Shown here: in pieces, positions 18,308 to 26,578 of the stretch
How positions within the stretch are numbered: the first letter of the stretch is position 1
Layout of the letters: every line of letters begins with the position of its first letter
NCBI RefSeq assembly: GCF_012641395.1
Contig: NZ_JABAIH010000004.1
Location: forward strand, 124,001 to 188,000
From: Rhizobium sp. P32RR-XVIII
GTDB lineage: Bacteria; Pseudomonadota; Alphaproteobacteria; Rhizobiales; Rhizobiaceae
DNA: 64,000 nucleotides
Reading direction: 5' to 3'
Made by a program: the position numbers and the translations under genes
Notes under the pieces: generated by a model
The model's database searches: none
What the model was told of the DNA's origin: nothing
The model's input: the letters and a program-made list of their open reading frames with translations, nothing else

Positions 18308-19030
18308 CTACGACCGAGCCCAGACACGCAGAGGGCCGAGCAATGCAAAGCCGAGTTCCAACGCGTCGTCCAGATCATCGCCGTGTTCGTAGCCGACGAT
18401 CGGGATCCCGGGAAAGATTTCGAACGCTTTTTGCAGCAAGCCGGCCCGGATAGTTTTCTCTCTTTTCTTGAAGGCAAAGATGTTCGAATGGCCGACCACG
18501 TCCGCGTGGCGGTTGAGAATGCCACCGCCGCAAAGCGCGTCGCTTTCGAAGGCTGCGAGGAAGACGATATCCGGATCGCTGAGCAGCGCTTCGAGGAAGA
18601 TGTGCGGCGTCGGCGATGCCGCGCCAGCGCCCCAGGCTCTCTCCCAATCCTGCAACTCGTCCGCCGTGGCGATCCGTTTCCAGGTCAAAGGCTGTTCCTG
18701 GGCAACGAGAATCTGATCCGCCTCAATCCCTATCCATTCGGCCTCGAACAGAACCTCGAACCCAAGGGGGGCAAGGTCAAGCGCGGCGTAGCTGTCCTTG
18801 ATGCTCCATTCACCCTTTCGCGAGCGGACGAGCACGGCGATCGCTTCTTCCTGCTCGCTCGCCGTATCGCTGCCGGTGAGCGTGACAACGTCCGGATAAA
18901 AGGGTGGCGTGCCCTGGCGGTGGAGCCAGAGCGTTGCAGAAAACTCGCCGGGTGAGCCTCTTGCCGCGCAGATGGCATTGCACCAGAGAGCATTGTTGCG
19001 GACGGCGGCGCGTAGCAATTCGGATGTCAT
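18308..19030 (-). CDS. Hypothetical protein with a possible GNAT-like C-terminal domain
   Basis: I do not recognise this 240-aa protein with certainty. ATG 19030 has an excellent GGAGGAAAAC site, so it is a real gene. The second half (DIVFLAAFESDALCGGGILN, then AGLLQKAFEIFPGIPIVGYE and LDDALELGFALLGPLRVW) has the order of elements found in acetyltransferase folds, but no clear acetyl-CoA loop. It has no membrane segment. Nothing in the neighbourhood indicates its role. Confidence 0.7.
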   Translation of the reverse strand: MTSELLRAAVRNNALWCNAICAARGSPGEFSATLWLHRQGTPPFYPDVVTLTGSDTASEQEEAIAVLVRSRKGEWSIKDSYAALDLAPLGFEVLFEAEWIGIEADQILVAQEQPLTWKRIATADELQDWERAWGAGAASPTPHIFLEALLSDPDIVFLAAFESDALCGGGILNRHADVVGHSNIFAFKKREKTIRAGLLQKAFEIFPGIPIVGYEHGDDLDDALELGFALLGPLRVWARS

Positions 19031-19189
19031 GTTTTCCTCCGATCGGCCCCCGTGATAGAATGGGAGGATATCGCGGGTTTGTCATAAGAATATCTTCACC
19101 CGATCCGGACCTTGTCTTTTTCCTGCATTGTTTTACCCATTGAGTCGCACTATGTGCGAGGAACCGAATTGGACGTAAGAGAGGTTCGA

Positions 19190-19777
19190 ATGTACGAAGA
19201 AGAAGAACAGGACGAAAAGACGAAGGAACTGCCGCTCGGCAAGGAAACGGAGGCGAATCTTTTCAAGTCGCGTTCGATCTTCATCTACGGACCGATCAAT
19301 CAGGAACTGGCGCAAAAGGTCTGCTCGCAGCTCGTGGCGCTCGCCGCAGCCAGCGACGATGATATCCGTATCTATGTCAGTTCGCCGGGCGGTCACGTGG
19401 AATCCGGCGATTCGATCCACGATATGGTCAAGTTCATCAAGCCGAAGGTCTGGATGATCGGTACGGGCTGGGTCGCTTCTGCGGGCGCATTGATTTATGT
19501 CGCCGCGCCAAGGGAACGCCGCCTTTGCCTGCCGAACACGCGCTTCCTGTTGCACCAGCCGTCCGGCGGCACGCGCGGCATGGCGTCCGACATCGAGATC
19601 CAGGCTCGCGAAATCATCAAGATGAACGAGCGCCTGAACAAGATCATGGCAGCGGCAACCGGCCAGCCCTATGAAAAGATCGCCGCCGACACCGACCGCG
19701 ATTACTGGCTGTCGGCGGACGAAGCCAAGGGTTACGGCTTGGTTTCCCGTATCATCACATCGCAGAGCGAAATCTGA
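19190..19777 (+). CDS. clpP: ATP-dependent Clp protease proteolytic subunit (ClpP paralogue)
   Basis: ClpP forms a barrel-shaped serine peptidase that degrades proteins delivered by ClpA/ClpX. The 195-aa protein has the catalytic triad Ser97 (GWVASAGA), His122 (FLLHQPSGG) and Asp171 ([13 protein letters not shown]), spaced exactly as in the E. coli enzyme. Rhizobia have several clpP copies. This one carries an acidic N-terminus ([13 protein letters not shown]) instead of the usual processed leader, so it is probably an accessory paralogue. ATG 19190 follows GAGAGG. No Clp ATPase is adjacent. Its last codons and terminator recur about 1.37 kb downstream. Confidence 0.93.
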   Translation: MYEEEEQDEKTKELPLGKETEANLFKSRSIFIYGPINQELAQKVCSQLVALAAASDDDIRIYVSSPGGHVESGDSIHDMVKFIKPKVWMIGTGWVASAGALIYVAAPRERRLCLPNTRFLLHQPSGGTRGMASDIEIQAREIIKMNERLNKIMAAATGQPYEKIAADTDRDYWLSADEAKGYGLVSRIITSQSEI

Positions 19778-19800
19778 TCTCAGGCTTTCATTGAAAGCAA

Positions 19801-19835
19801 CGCCCCTGTTTGCGACCGCAGACGGGGGCGTTTTT
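19801..19835 (+). terminator. Rho-independent terminator of clpP
   Basis: CGCCCCTGT pairs with ACGGGGGCG (one wobble pair), followed by TTTTTATT. It lies 23 bases after the clpP stop. A diverged copy is at 21167-21204. Confidence 0.88.
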
Positions 19836-19885
19836 ATTGGCGGGAGAATACGCGTCCACGCTGGTCTTCTCGCGTGCAATTTCTA

Positions 19886-19905
19886 TCGATGCAACTTCGA
19901 TGCAA
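19886..19905. promoter_or_regulatory. Direct repeat upstream of the RTX-like gene
   Basis: TCGATGCAA occurs at 19886-19894 and again at 19897-19905, one helical turn (11 bases) apart. This lies about 170 bases before the RTX-like gene, in the otherwise featureless 19836-20073 spacer. Such spacing is usual for a regulator binding one DNA face, but no known site is matched. Confidence 0.3.
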
Positions 19906-20073
19906 GTTTGGCGCAGGGTGCGCGCCGTATCGTTGCGCCTGTAAGTTGTTCATTCGATAGTTAATGCCGCGCCATTCAGTTTTCTTTTCCATTTTTTGAT
20001 TTTCAGTCCGAGCCGGATGACCGGCGGAGCAAGCGCGGCAATCAACCAGGCCAGGGGCCGAAAAGGGGGTTGC

Positions 20074-21093
20074 ATGACCAGCGCAGACGGAATTTCCACG
20101 CGACGTGATCCATACCAGTTTAGGGTGCAGCCGCCCTCTCCACCGAAGATCGACGCCGAACAGGGCTCCTCCCAGGGAGCCGAAAAGCAGGAGCAGACGT
20201 CTGAAAAAGATAAGGTTCCTGCGGACGTTGTGGGCGCCTCGACCCTCAGGGATGCCGCCGCGCGCTGGCAGGCGATGGCAATCCGCATCCTGCTCGGCGG
20301 TGGCGGAGACGACACGTTGAGCGGCGGTGCGAACAGCGCGGTCGATGCCGGAGGCGGCAACGACACGATTGACGTTTGGGAGCACAGCAGCGTCGACGGC
20401 GGAGATGGCGACGATTCCATCCGGGCCTGGTCTGAAAGCAAGGTGCTCGGCGGCGCAGGCGACGACCAGATCGACGTCTGGAGCGAAGGCGACGTCGATG
20501 GCGGCGACGGTGACGACAGCATCAAGGCATGGTCGGACAGTCGTGTTTTGGGCGGCGCTGGCGATGACGTGATCGACGTCTGGTCCGGCAGCTACGTGGA
20601 CGGCGGAGCCGGTGACGACGACATCGCGGCATGGTCCGAAACCGACGTCCATGGCGGAGCCGGTGATGACGTCATCAGTGCCTGGTCGGACAGTCGCGTC
20701 GATGGCGGCGAGGGCAATGATGTCATTGCGGTGCATTCAGACAGCGTCGCGATCGGCGGAAAGGGCGATGATGACATCAGGTTGGGTCCGGATGCCACCA
20801 TGCAGTTCTCCGCCGGCGACGGCAAGGATACGGTGCGCACGTTCGTCGGCGGCCAGATCCAGTTCGGCGAGGGCCTTTCGGCGGATAAGATGCGCGTCAC
20901 CTACGAGAATGGCGATACCATCATTTCCTTCGAGGGCAACGAGACCGACAGGATTACGCTCAAATCCATGATCGGGTCGGTAGCGCTGACATTCGCCGAT
21001 GGAACGACGCAGGAGATCACAAGGGCCGGCGAGCCATTGAAAGCGGAGCTTCATGACGCTTCGGGGCTCGTGAGGGCCTATCACGGAAACTGA
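20074..21093 (+). CDS. RTX-like calcium-binding protein with 17-residue repeats
   Basis: This 339-aa acidic protein starts with a polar, Gln/Glu/Lys-rich region (1-75) and lacks a classical signal peptide. Residues about 80-250 contain nine or ten tandem repeats. Each is close to GGAGDDVIDVWSGSYVD, that is 17 residues (51 bases): one nine-residue RTX nonapeptide plus an eight-residue WS-x-S-x-V half. The C-terminal 80 residues (RVTYENGDTIISFEG, then DRITLKSM) resemble the hemolysin-type calcium-binding-related module of type I-secreted proteins. Such proteins fold as calcium-loaded beta-rolls outside the cell. ATG 20074 follows AAAAGGGGG. No type I exporter is adjacent. Confidence 0.85.
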   Translation: MTSADGISTRRDPYQFRVQPPSPPKIDAEQGSSQGAEKQEQTSEKDKVPADVVGASTLRDAAARWQAMAIRILLGGGGDDTLSGGANSAVDAGGGNDTIDVWEHSSVDGGDGDDSIRAWSESKVLGGAGDDQIDVWSEGDVDGGDGDDSIKAWSDSRVLGGAGDDVIDVWSGSYVDGGAGDDDIAAWSETDVHGGAGDDVISAWSDSRVDGGEGNDVIAVHSDSVAIGGKGDDDIRLGPDATMQFSAGDGKDTVRTFVGGQIQFGEGLSADKMRVTYENGDTIISFEGNETDRITLKSMIGSVALTFADGTTQEITRAGEPLKAELHDASGLVRAYHGN

Positions 21094-21115
21094 GAGGCCT
21101 GCCGGTTTTTCTGAT

Positions 21116-21204
21116 TTTCCCGATCATCGCATCGCGGAGCGAAATCTGATCGGAGACTTCAAGAGGCGCCCTTGCTTGCTACCCGCAGGCGAGGGCGTTT
21201 TTTT
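21116..21204 (+). pseudogene. Remnant copy of the clpP 3' end plus terminator
   Basis: The stretch 21116-21151 matches the end of clpP at 19743-19779 with two mismatches and one gap. Read in frame it encodes IIASRSEI followed by TGA; clpP itself ends IITSQSEI and TGA. Similarity continues into a second terminator: CGCCCTTGC (21167-21175) pairs with GCGAGGGCG (21189-21197), then TTTTTTT. No upstream clpP sequence remains. The RTX-like gene is thus bracketed by two copies of one gene tail. The hairpin here also serves as the terminator of that gene. Confidence 0.85.
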
Positions 21205-21215
21205 GCGTGGCCTAT

Positions 21216-22634
21216 TCAAAGTTGGAGCTGGCGGCGCGCGCTGCGATAAGCGTCGATGATGGCGTCGGCTGCTCTTGCCGCTTCCGTCAGATCGGTTTGG
21301 TAGTTGGTGACAGAAATCCGCATGACCTGCTGTCCTCGCCATAATGCTCCGCCGCAGAATGCGGTTCCATCCTGCTGAAGGGTCCTGATCGTCGCTTGAG
21401 TAAGTCTATCGCCATGCTCCGCGTCGCCAAAGCGAACGATGAGTTGGTTGAGAACGACCTCATTTAGAACGGCAATGCCTGGCTCCTGCGACAGGCGGCC
21501 GGCCAGAAGAGCGGCAGATTCGCAGGCTTGGTCAACGAGTGCGCGGATACCGTCGCGGCCGAAATGCTTGATCAAGGCCCAGGTCGCGAAGCCGCGCGCT
21601 CGGCGTGACAGTTCCGGCACGTAGTGAGACGGGTCACGCTCGCCGTCATTCGTGAGAGGTAGATAGCTTGCGGCGATGGTCATCGCGCGGCGGTGAGCCA
21701 ACTCGTCGCGGACGATGGCATAACCGCAATCATAGGGCGCCTGCAGCCATTTGTGGCCGTCAACCGCCCAGCTGTCCGCCTCATCAACGCCGGCGGTGAG
21801 GTGCCGTTTGTTCGGCGATGCCTGAGCCCACAAGCCGAAGGCACCATCGACGTGCACCCACGCCTGCTTGCTCCGGGCAAGCTCGATCAGTTCAGCGAAG
21901 CCGTCGCAGGCGCCGGTGTTGATCTGCCCTGCCTGCAGAATGACAATGCAGGGGCCGTCTACGGAGGAGATTGCTTCGGAGAAGGCTTGCGGAAGGATTT
22001 TACCCTGATCGTCCGTTGCGACACGCAGGACGCGGTCACGGCCGAGTCCCAGGAACTGCAGCGCGGAAAAGACCGTTGTATGCGCATCGTCGCCGATCAG
22101 CACGGATATCGGCGGAGCTCCAAAAAGGCCGTTTGCCTCAACGTCCCATTTGGCGGCATGCAGGACCGCGCCGCGCGCTGCGGCAAGACATGTAAAGTTC
22201 GCGACCGTAGCGCCGGTGACAAAACCGACCGAACTTTGCCGCGGTAGGTCGAGAAGCTCGAGCAGCCATTGTGCGGCTGTCGTTTCTGCCGCCGCACTTG
22301 CCGGCGAGGCTGCGTGGTTGCCGGCATTCTGTCCCCATGCGCTGGTCAGGAAGTCGGCGGCGACACCCATCGGGTGCGAACCACCAATGACCCAGCCGAA
22401 GAAACGCGGGCCGGTCATGCTGTGCAATCCGGGCTCTGCCTTCAGAGCGAGCTGGTCGAGCACACCGTCCATTGCCATCGGTTGCTCCGGCAGCGGCTCT
22501 GCAAAGGCGGTGACAGCAGTGGCGTAGTCGAAGGACGGCCGTTGCAGGCGAGTGCCGGCCTCGTCGCGAAAGTGTGCGGCAAGCGTCGCGGCCTTCACGA
22601 AAAGCGCTTCGTTCCCTTGAGCATCTTTCGTCAT
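21216..22634 (-). CDS. Group II pyridoxal-phosphate-dependent decarboxylase family protein
   Basis: This 472-aa protein belongs to the aromatic-L-amino-acid/glutamate decarboxylase fold. The PLP-binding lysine is Lys295 (WAVDGHKWLQAPYDCG), with Asp263 (HVDGAFGLWA) for the pyridine nitrogen and His185 (GDDAHTTVF) for ring stacking. The N-terminal SMTGPRFFGWVIGG block is also family-typical. The substrate cannot be told from the sequence. ATG 22634 has a clear GGAGG. The open frame continues far upstream across the divergent transporter gene; that extension is spurious. Confidence 0.92.
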   Translation of the reverse strand: MTKDAQGNEALFVKAATLAAHFRDEAGTRLQRPSFDYATAVTAFAEPLPEQPMAMDGVLDQLALKAEPGLHSMTGPRFFGWVIGGSHPMGVAADFLTSAWGQNAGNHAASPASAAAETTAAQWLLELLDLPRQSSVGFVTGATVANFTCLAAARGAVLHAAKWDVEANGLFGAPPISVLIGDDAHTTVFSALQFLGLGRDRVLRVATDDQGKILPQAFSEAISSVDGPCIVILQAGQINTGACDGFAELIELARSKQAWVHVDGAFGLWAQASPNKRHLTAGVDEADSWAVDGHKWLQAPYDCGYAIVRDELAHRRAMTIAASYLPLTNDGERDPSHYVPELSRRARGFATWALIKHFGRDGIRALVDQACESAALLAGRLSQEPGIAVLNEVVLNQLIVRFGDAEHGDRLTQATIRTLQQDGTAFCGGALWRGQQVMRISVTNYQTDLTEAARAADAIIDAYRSARRQLQL

Positions 22635-22817
22635 GTGCCCTCCAAAATGCCGCCAAGCTGAACGATCCGAACATACACCTTCGCCGAAGAGATGTCGCTG
22701 AGGAGGGGGCCAGCCCGCGGGCGAGCCACAATGCGCGACCGAATACCAGGGGACTGCACTTGCGCGACTCCTGCCGATAATGCTCCATGGCCCATCCCTG
22801 CAGCCACGAGTCTCGTC

Positions 22818-24005
22818 ATGCTCAAAGACTTTTCCGTCCAAGCCCTGTTCATGGGCGTGCTCACCGCCTTCGTCGGTTTTGCCAGTTCGTTCGCCGTCGT
22901 GCTGCATGGATTGCAAGCGGTGGGTGCGACGGAGGCGCAGGCAGCTTCGGGTCTCATGGCGCTGTCGATTTCGATGGGGGCATGCGCCATCCTTTTGAGC
23001 GCCGTGACCAAGCTCCCGGTCAGCATAGCGTGGTCGACGCCGGGGGCAGCGCTTCTTGCCAGTACCGGGGCGGCGATCGAGGGCGGGTTCAATGCAGCCG
23101 TCGGTGCCTTCCTGATCTGCGCGGTGCTGATCGTCATCGCCGGCCTCTTCAAGCCGCTGGGGCGGGCGGTCGCCGCAATTCCGGCGCCACTCGCCAATGC
23201 CATGCTTGCCGGGGTGCTGCTTGGACTCTGCTTTGCGCCTGTAAAGGCCATCGGCTTCAATCCGCTGCTCGGGCTTCCCATCGTTCTGACATGGATCGTC
23301 GTGGGTGCATTCAGGCGGCTCTGGGCAGTGCCAGCCGCGCTCGTCGCTTTCGTGCTCGTGCTGACATTCGGCGTCGAGATCCCGGAGGGCGCGCTTGCTT
23401 CGCTCGGACGGTCGCTGGTGCCGACCGTCGAGATCGTTCATCCGGTCTTCAATCTTGCCGGCTTCGTTTCGATTGCGCTGCCGCTCTTCATCGTCACCAT
23501 GGCCTCGCAGAATATTCCGGGCATAGCGGTGCTGAAGGTCAATCATTATGATCCGATGCCTGGCCCGCTCTTTGCCGTCACCGGTTTCTTCTCGGTTCTT
23601 TCCGCGCCCTTCGGCGGCCACGCCGTCAATCTGGCGGCGATCACCGCGGCAATGTGCGCAGGGCAGGATGCGCATGCCGATCCGAAGCGCCGCTATTGGG
23701 CTGCCCTGATCTCCGGCGCCGGCTATGTGGTGCTGGGCCTGCTTGCCGGCGTCGTGACTGCATTCGTGGCGCTGGCGCCGCCGATCCTCATCCAGGCGGT
23801 GGCGGGGCTTGCGCTTGTCGGCGCTTTCTCAGGTTCGGCGATGGCCGCCTTCCAGGCGCCGGAATCGCGCGAGGCGGCGGCGATCACCTTCCTTGTGACG
23901 GCGTCCGGCGTTTCCTTTGGCGGCATTTCCGGCGCTTTCTGGGGGCTGGTCGCCGGTGGGCTCATGCTGGCATTGTCCCGCGTGGTGCAAGCGGCGAAAA
24001 AATAG
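22818..24005 (+). CDS. BenE-family benzoate/purine-like transporter
   Basis: This inner-membrane protein of 395 aa has about 12 hydrophobic segments. The N-terminus (KDFSVQALFMGVLTAFVGFA) and the PVSIAWSTPGAAL and FGGHAVNLAAITAAMCAG motifs fit the BenE family, proposed benzoate/H+ symporters. The cargo is not proven and no benzoate-degradation genes are nearby. ATG 22818 begins the conserved part although its ribosome-binding site is weak. The frame is open back to 22692, overlapping the divergent promoter region. It is divergent from the decarboxylase gene. Confidence 0.87.
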   Translation: MLKDFSVQALFMGVLTAFVGFASSFAVVLHGLQAVGATEAQAASGLMALSISMGACAILLSAVTKLPVSIAWSTPGAALLASTGAAIEGGFNAAVGAFLICAVLIVIAGLFKPLGRAVAAIPAPLANAMLAGVLLGLCFAPVKAIGFNPLLGLPIVLTWIVVGAFRRLWAVPAALVAFVLVLTFGVEIPEGALASLGRSLVPTVEIVHPVFNLAGFVSIALPLFIVTMASQNIPGIAVLKVNHYDPMPGPLFAVTGFFSVLSAPFGGHAVNLAAITAAMCAGQDAHADPKRRYWAALISGAGYVVLGLLAGVVTAFVALAPPILIQAVAGLALVGAFSGSAMAAFQAPESREAAAITFLVTASGVSFGGISGAFWGLVAGGLMLALSRVVQAAKK

Positions 24006-24048
24006 GCGGGGGTTGCCAGCTTATTGTTCGGCGGCTATAAGCGCGGTC

Positions 24049-24174
24049 ATGAAGATCACGGGTGCAAAGATTTCCGATACGATTGTCCAGGGGCGCGTTG
24101 CCCTGCGTGACAATACGCGCGCCCTGACGTCGCTTCTTCTCCTCGGCCTTACGCGCGGTTGCCGGGTTCGTTGA
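24049..24174 (+). CDS. leuL: Leucine leader peptide upstream of leuA
   Basis: A 41-codon frame begins at ATG 24049 and ends at TGA 24174, 155 bases before leuA. It contains four consecutive Leu codons (24133-24144), then Gly and another Leu (LLLLGL), with one more Leu codon shortly before. This is the hallmark of a leucine-responsive leader peptide. There are no other ATG, GTG or TTG codons in frame, and no strong ribosome-binding site, so the exact start is uncertain. Leader-peptide control of leuA has been proposed for alphaproteobacteria. Confidence 0.65.
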   Translation: MKITGAKISDTIVQGRVALRDNTRALTSLLLLGLTRGCRVR

Positions 24175-24321
24175 GGAGCGCCCGGCGGCCGAAAGCCCGC
24201 CAGGTAATCGCTCCTCGCGACTGATCCCTTTAGAACCAAGATAGACCAACAAGGTCCGCATTTGCTGTCGCCAAGCTCGCTACGATGGGCTAAGAGGCGG
24301 GGCAAGATGCCGGGACGAGGA
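24139..24321 (+). promoter_or_regulatory. Putative leucine-responsive RNA switch before leuA
   Basis: Competing pairings are visible. CTCCTC inside the Leu codons (24139-24144) can pair with GAGGAG (24173-24178). GAGGAGCG (24173-24180) can instead pair perfectly with CGCTCCTC (24209-24216), enclosing a small GGCGG/CCGCC hairpin. TCCTCG at 24212-24217 is also complementary to CGAGGA (24316-24321), the leuA ribosome-binding site. No hairpin followed by a T-run is present, so control may act on translation. The spacer otherwise holds no gene. Confidence 0.45.
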
Positions 24322-24329
24322 AGAAACGA

Positions 24330-26045
24330 ATGGACGCGAAGACGCAAAATCCCGCAAAAGGCATGCAATCCGCCGCGGTGAAATACCGCCCCTATCCGCA
24401 GGTGAACATTCCCGATCGCACCTGGCCGACGAAGACGATCACCAAGGCGCCGGTATGGTGCTCGGTCGATCTGCGCGACGGCAACCAGGCGCTGGTCGAC
24501 CCGATGGGCCACGACCGCAAAGCCCGCATGTTCCAGCTGCTGCTCGACATGGGCTTCAAGGAAATCGAAATCGGTTTCCCGTCCGCCTCGCAGACCGATT
24601 TCGATTTCGCGCGCTGGTGCGTGGAGCAGGGCAATGTGCCCGACGACGTGTCGCTGCAGGTGCTGGTGCAGTGCCGTCCGGAGCTGATCACCCGTACCTT
24701 CGAGGCGCTGGAAGGCGCGAACCGTCCGATCGTCCATTTTTACAATTCCACCAGCGAGTTGCAGCGCCGCGTCGTGTTTGCCAAGGATATCCAGGGCATC
24801 AAGCAGATCGCCGTTGATGCGGCGAAGATGATCTCGGACATGGCGGCGAAGGCCGGCGGCGGCTATCGCTTCGAATATTCGCCGGAAAGCTTTACGGGCA
24901 CCGAGCTCGAAGTGGCGCTGGAAATCTGCAACGCCGTCATCGAGGTGATGAAGCCGACGCCTGAGAACAAGCTGATCATCAACCTGCCGTCCACCGTCGA
25001 GATGGCGACGCCGAACGTCTATGCCGACCAGATCGAGTGGATGTGCCGCAATCTCGACAATCGCGAGAACCTGATCGTCTCGTTGCATCCGCACAACGAC
25101 CGTGGCACCGGTATCGCGGCTGCCGAACTGGCATTGCTGGCGGGTGCTGATCGCGTCGAAGGCACGCTCTTCGGCAACGGCGAGCGCACCGGCAACGTCG
25201 ACGTCGTTACCATGGCGCTGAACATGTTCACGCAGGGCGTCGACCCGGAACTCGACTGCTCGAATATCGTGCGGATGAAGGAAGTCTTCGAATACTCCAA
25301 CCAGATGCCGATCGGCGAGCGCCACCCCTATGTCGGCGAACTGGTCTATACGGCCTTCTCCGGCTCTCATCAGGACGCGATCAACAAGGGGATGAAGGCG
25401 GCGCAGGTTGCCAATCATCCTGTCTGGGAAGTGCCGTACCTGCCAATCGATCCCCGCGACGTCGGCCGCTCCTACGAGGCGATCATCCGGATCAACTCGC
25501 AGTCGGGCAAGGGCGGCATCGCCTATATCCTGCAGCAGGACTATGGGCTCAATCTGCCGCGCAATCTGCAGGTCGAGTTCCGAGAAGAGATCCAGCGCAT
25601 TACCGATGAAGAGGGCAAGGAGCTGCCGTCGCGCCGCATCTACGACCGCTTCATCGAGCGCTACGTGACGCAGCCGCAGGGCCGCATCAAGTTTGTCGAT
25701 CACCACACCTATGCCGATCCGGAGCGCAAGGGGCAGCGGATCGTTGCCGCCGAGATCATCGACAACGGTGAGACGAAGCGCATCGAGGGCAAGGGCAACG
25801 GCCCTGTCGACGGCTTCATCAACGCGCTCTCCCACTATCTCGGCATCGAAATGTCGGTCGAGGACTATTCGGAGCATTCGTTGCAACACGGCTCGAATGC
25901 AGCCGCCATCTCTTATGTCGAAACATCCTATCCGGGTGGCAAGCTCTTCGGCGCCGGCATCAGCACCAACATCGTCGGCGCCTCGCTCGAAGCGATCGTA
26001 TCGGCGGCAAACCGCGTGCTGGATGTGAAGGCCGGTAAAAACTGA
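24330..26045 (+). CDS. leuA: 2-isopropylmalate synthase
   Basis: LeuA condenses acetyl-CoA with 2-oxoisovalerate, the first step of leucine synthesis. At 571 aa it belongs to the longer class. The catalytic barrel shows the DLRDGNQALVDPMG block near residue 48 and the metal-binding HPHNDRGTG motif. The C-terminal LeuA dimer/regulatory domain begins around residue 440. ATG 24330 lies eight bases after GAGGA. The leader peptide upstream implies leucine-dependent control in addition to allosteric feedback. Confidence 0.96.
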   Translation: MDAKTQNPAKGMQSAAVKYRPYPQVNIPDRTWPTKTITKAPVWCSVDLRDGNQALVDPMGHDRKARMFQLLLDMGFKEIEIGFPSASQTDFDFARWCVEQGNVPDDVSLQVLVQCRPELITRTFEALEGANRPIVHFYNSTSELQRRVVFAKDIQGIKQIAVDAAKMISDMAAKAGGGYRFEYSPESFTGTELEVALEICNAVIEVMKPTPENKLIINLPSTVEMATPNVYADQIEWMCRNLDNRENLIVSLHPHNDRGTGIAAAELALLAGADRVEGTLFGNGERTGNVDVVTMALNMFTQGVDPELDCSNIVRMKEVFEYSNQMPIGERHPYVGELVYTAFSGSHQDAINKGMKAAQVANHPVWEVPYLPIDPRDVGRSYEAIIRINSQSGKGGIAYILQQDYGLNLPRNLQVEFREEIQRITDEEGKELPSRRIYDRFIERYVTQPQGRIKFVDHHTYADPERKGQRIVAAEIIDNGETKRIEGKGNGPVDGFINALSHYLGIEMSVEDYSEHSLQHGSNAAAISYVETSYPGGKLFGAGISTNIVGASLEAIVSAANRVLDVKAGKN

Positions 26046-26056
26046 TTTGAAGATGT

Positions 26057-26083
26057 TGCGCAGCGGGGTTTATCCGCTGCGCA
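26057..26083. terminator. Hairpin between convergent leuA and the HxlR gene
   Basis: TGCGCAGCGG (26057-26066) and CCGCTGCGCA (26074-26083) form a perfect 10-base-pair stem with a seven-base loop, 12 bases after leuA. No T-run follows on the plus strand. It probably ends or protects both convergent transcripts. Confidence 0.55.
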
Positions 26084-26093
26084 TCCTTGCCGC

Positions 26094-26480
26094 TCAGGCG
26101 GCGATGGTTTCCTTGCGTGGGCGAACGATGCAATCGGCAATGGCCGCCATATCGTCCTGCGCTTCGGCATGGCGCTGGCCCCATTTGCAGAGCGCCAGCA
26201 GCACCGGTTCAAGCTCCAGTCCGAGATCCGTCGCGGTATATTCCACGCGTGCGGGGACTTCCGCGAAGATCTCGCGGTTCACCAGACCATGCTCTTCCAT
26301 TTCGCGCAGCTGCTGAATCAACACCTTCTGGGTGATCTCCGGCATCATGCGCTTGAGCTCCGAGAGGCGCTTCGGTCCGCTGAAGATGTAATAGAGAATG
26401 ACCGGTTTCCAGCGCCCGGCGATGACCTTCAGGGCGCGCTCCACAGGCAATTTCGGCAGTCTTTTGATCGGTTCCGCCAT
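26094..26480 (-). CDS. HxlR-family transcriptional regulator
   Basis: This 128-aa winged-helix protein has the HxlR core with VIAGRWKPVILYYIFSGPKR and RLSELKRMMPEITQKVLIQQ (recognition region) followed by the wing (FAEVPARVEYTATDLG). It carries no extra sensor domain; some relatives sense aldehydes or quinones through a cysteine, and here a single Cys occurs in LLALCKWGQ. ATG 26480 has a near-perfect AGGAGGTGA site. It is divergent from the broken quinone reductase gene 98 bases away, the usual partner of such regulators. Confidence 0.92.
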   Translation of the reverse strand: MAEPIKRLPKLPVERALKVIAGRWKPVILYYIFSGPKRLSELKRMMPEITQKVLIQQLREMEEHGLVNREIFAEVPARVEYTATDLGLELEPVLLALCKWGQRHAEAQDDMAAIADCIVRPRKETIAA

Positions 26481-26578
26481 GGTCACCTCCTGGTGGGTAT
26501 GGCACGAAAGAGTGTGTATTTTTCCCACCGAGCTTACGGGTAAAGCGCTGCTCACGTCATTCAAACGTGAGGTCTGTC

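Noticed and set aside
20280..20830. CRISPR array, suggested by the 51-base tandem periodicity
   Set aside because: The periodicity is in a protein-coding frame, there are no spacers, and the repeats are not identical.
22635..23675. A long open frame on the minus strand continuing upstream of the decarboxylase, as if it were a fused 819-residue protein
   Set aside because: The upstream part is Arg/Gly/Asp/His-rich without domain features, lies antisense to the BenE-type transporter, and the ribosome-binding site at 22634 marks the real start.
24021..25889. 622-codon frame antisense to leuA
   Set aside because: Shadow of leuA, with no conserved motif and no ribosome-binding site at the start.
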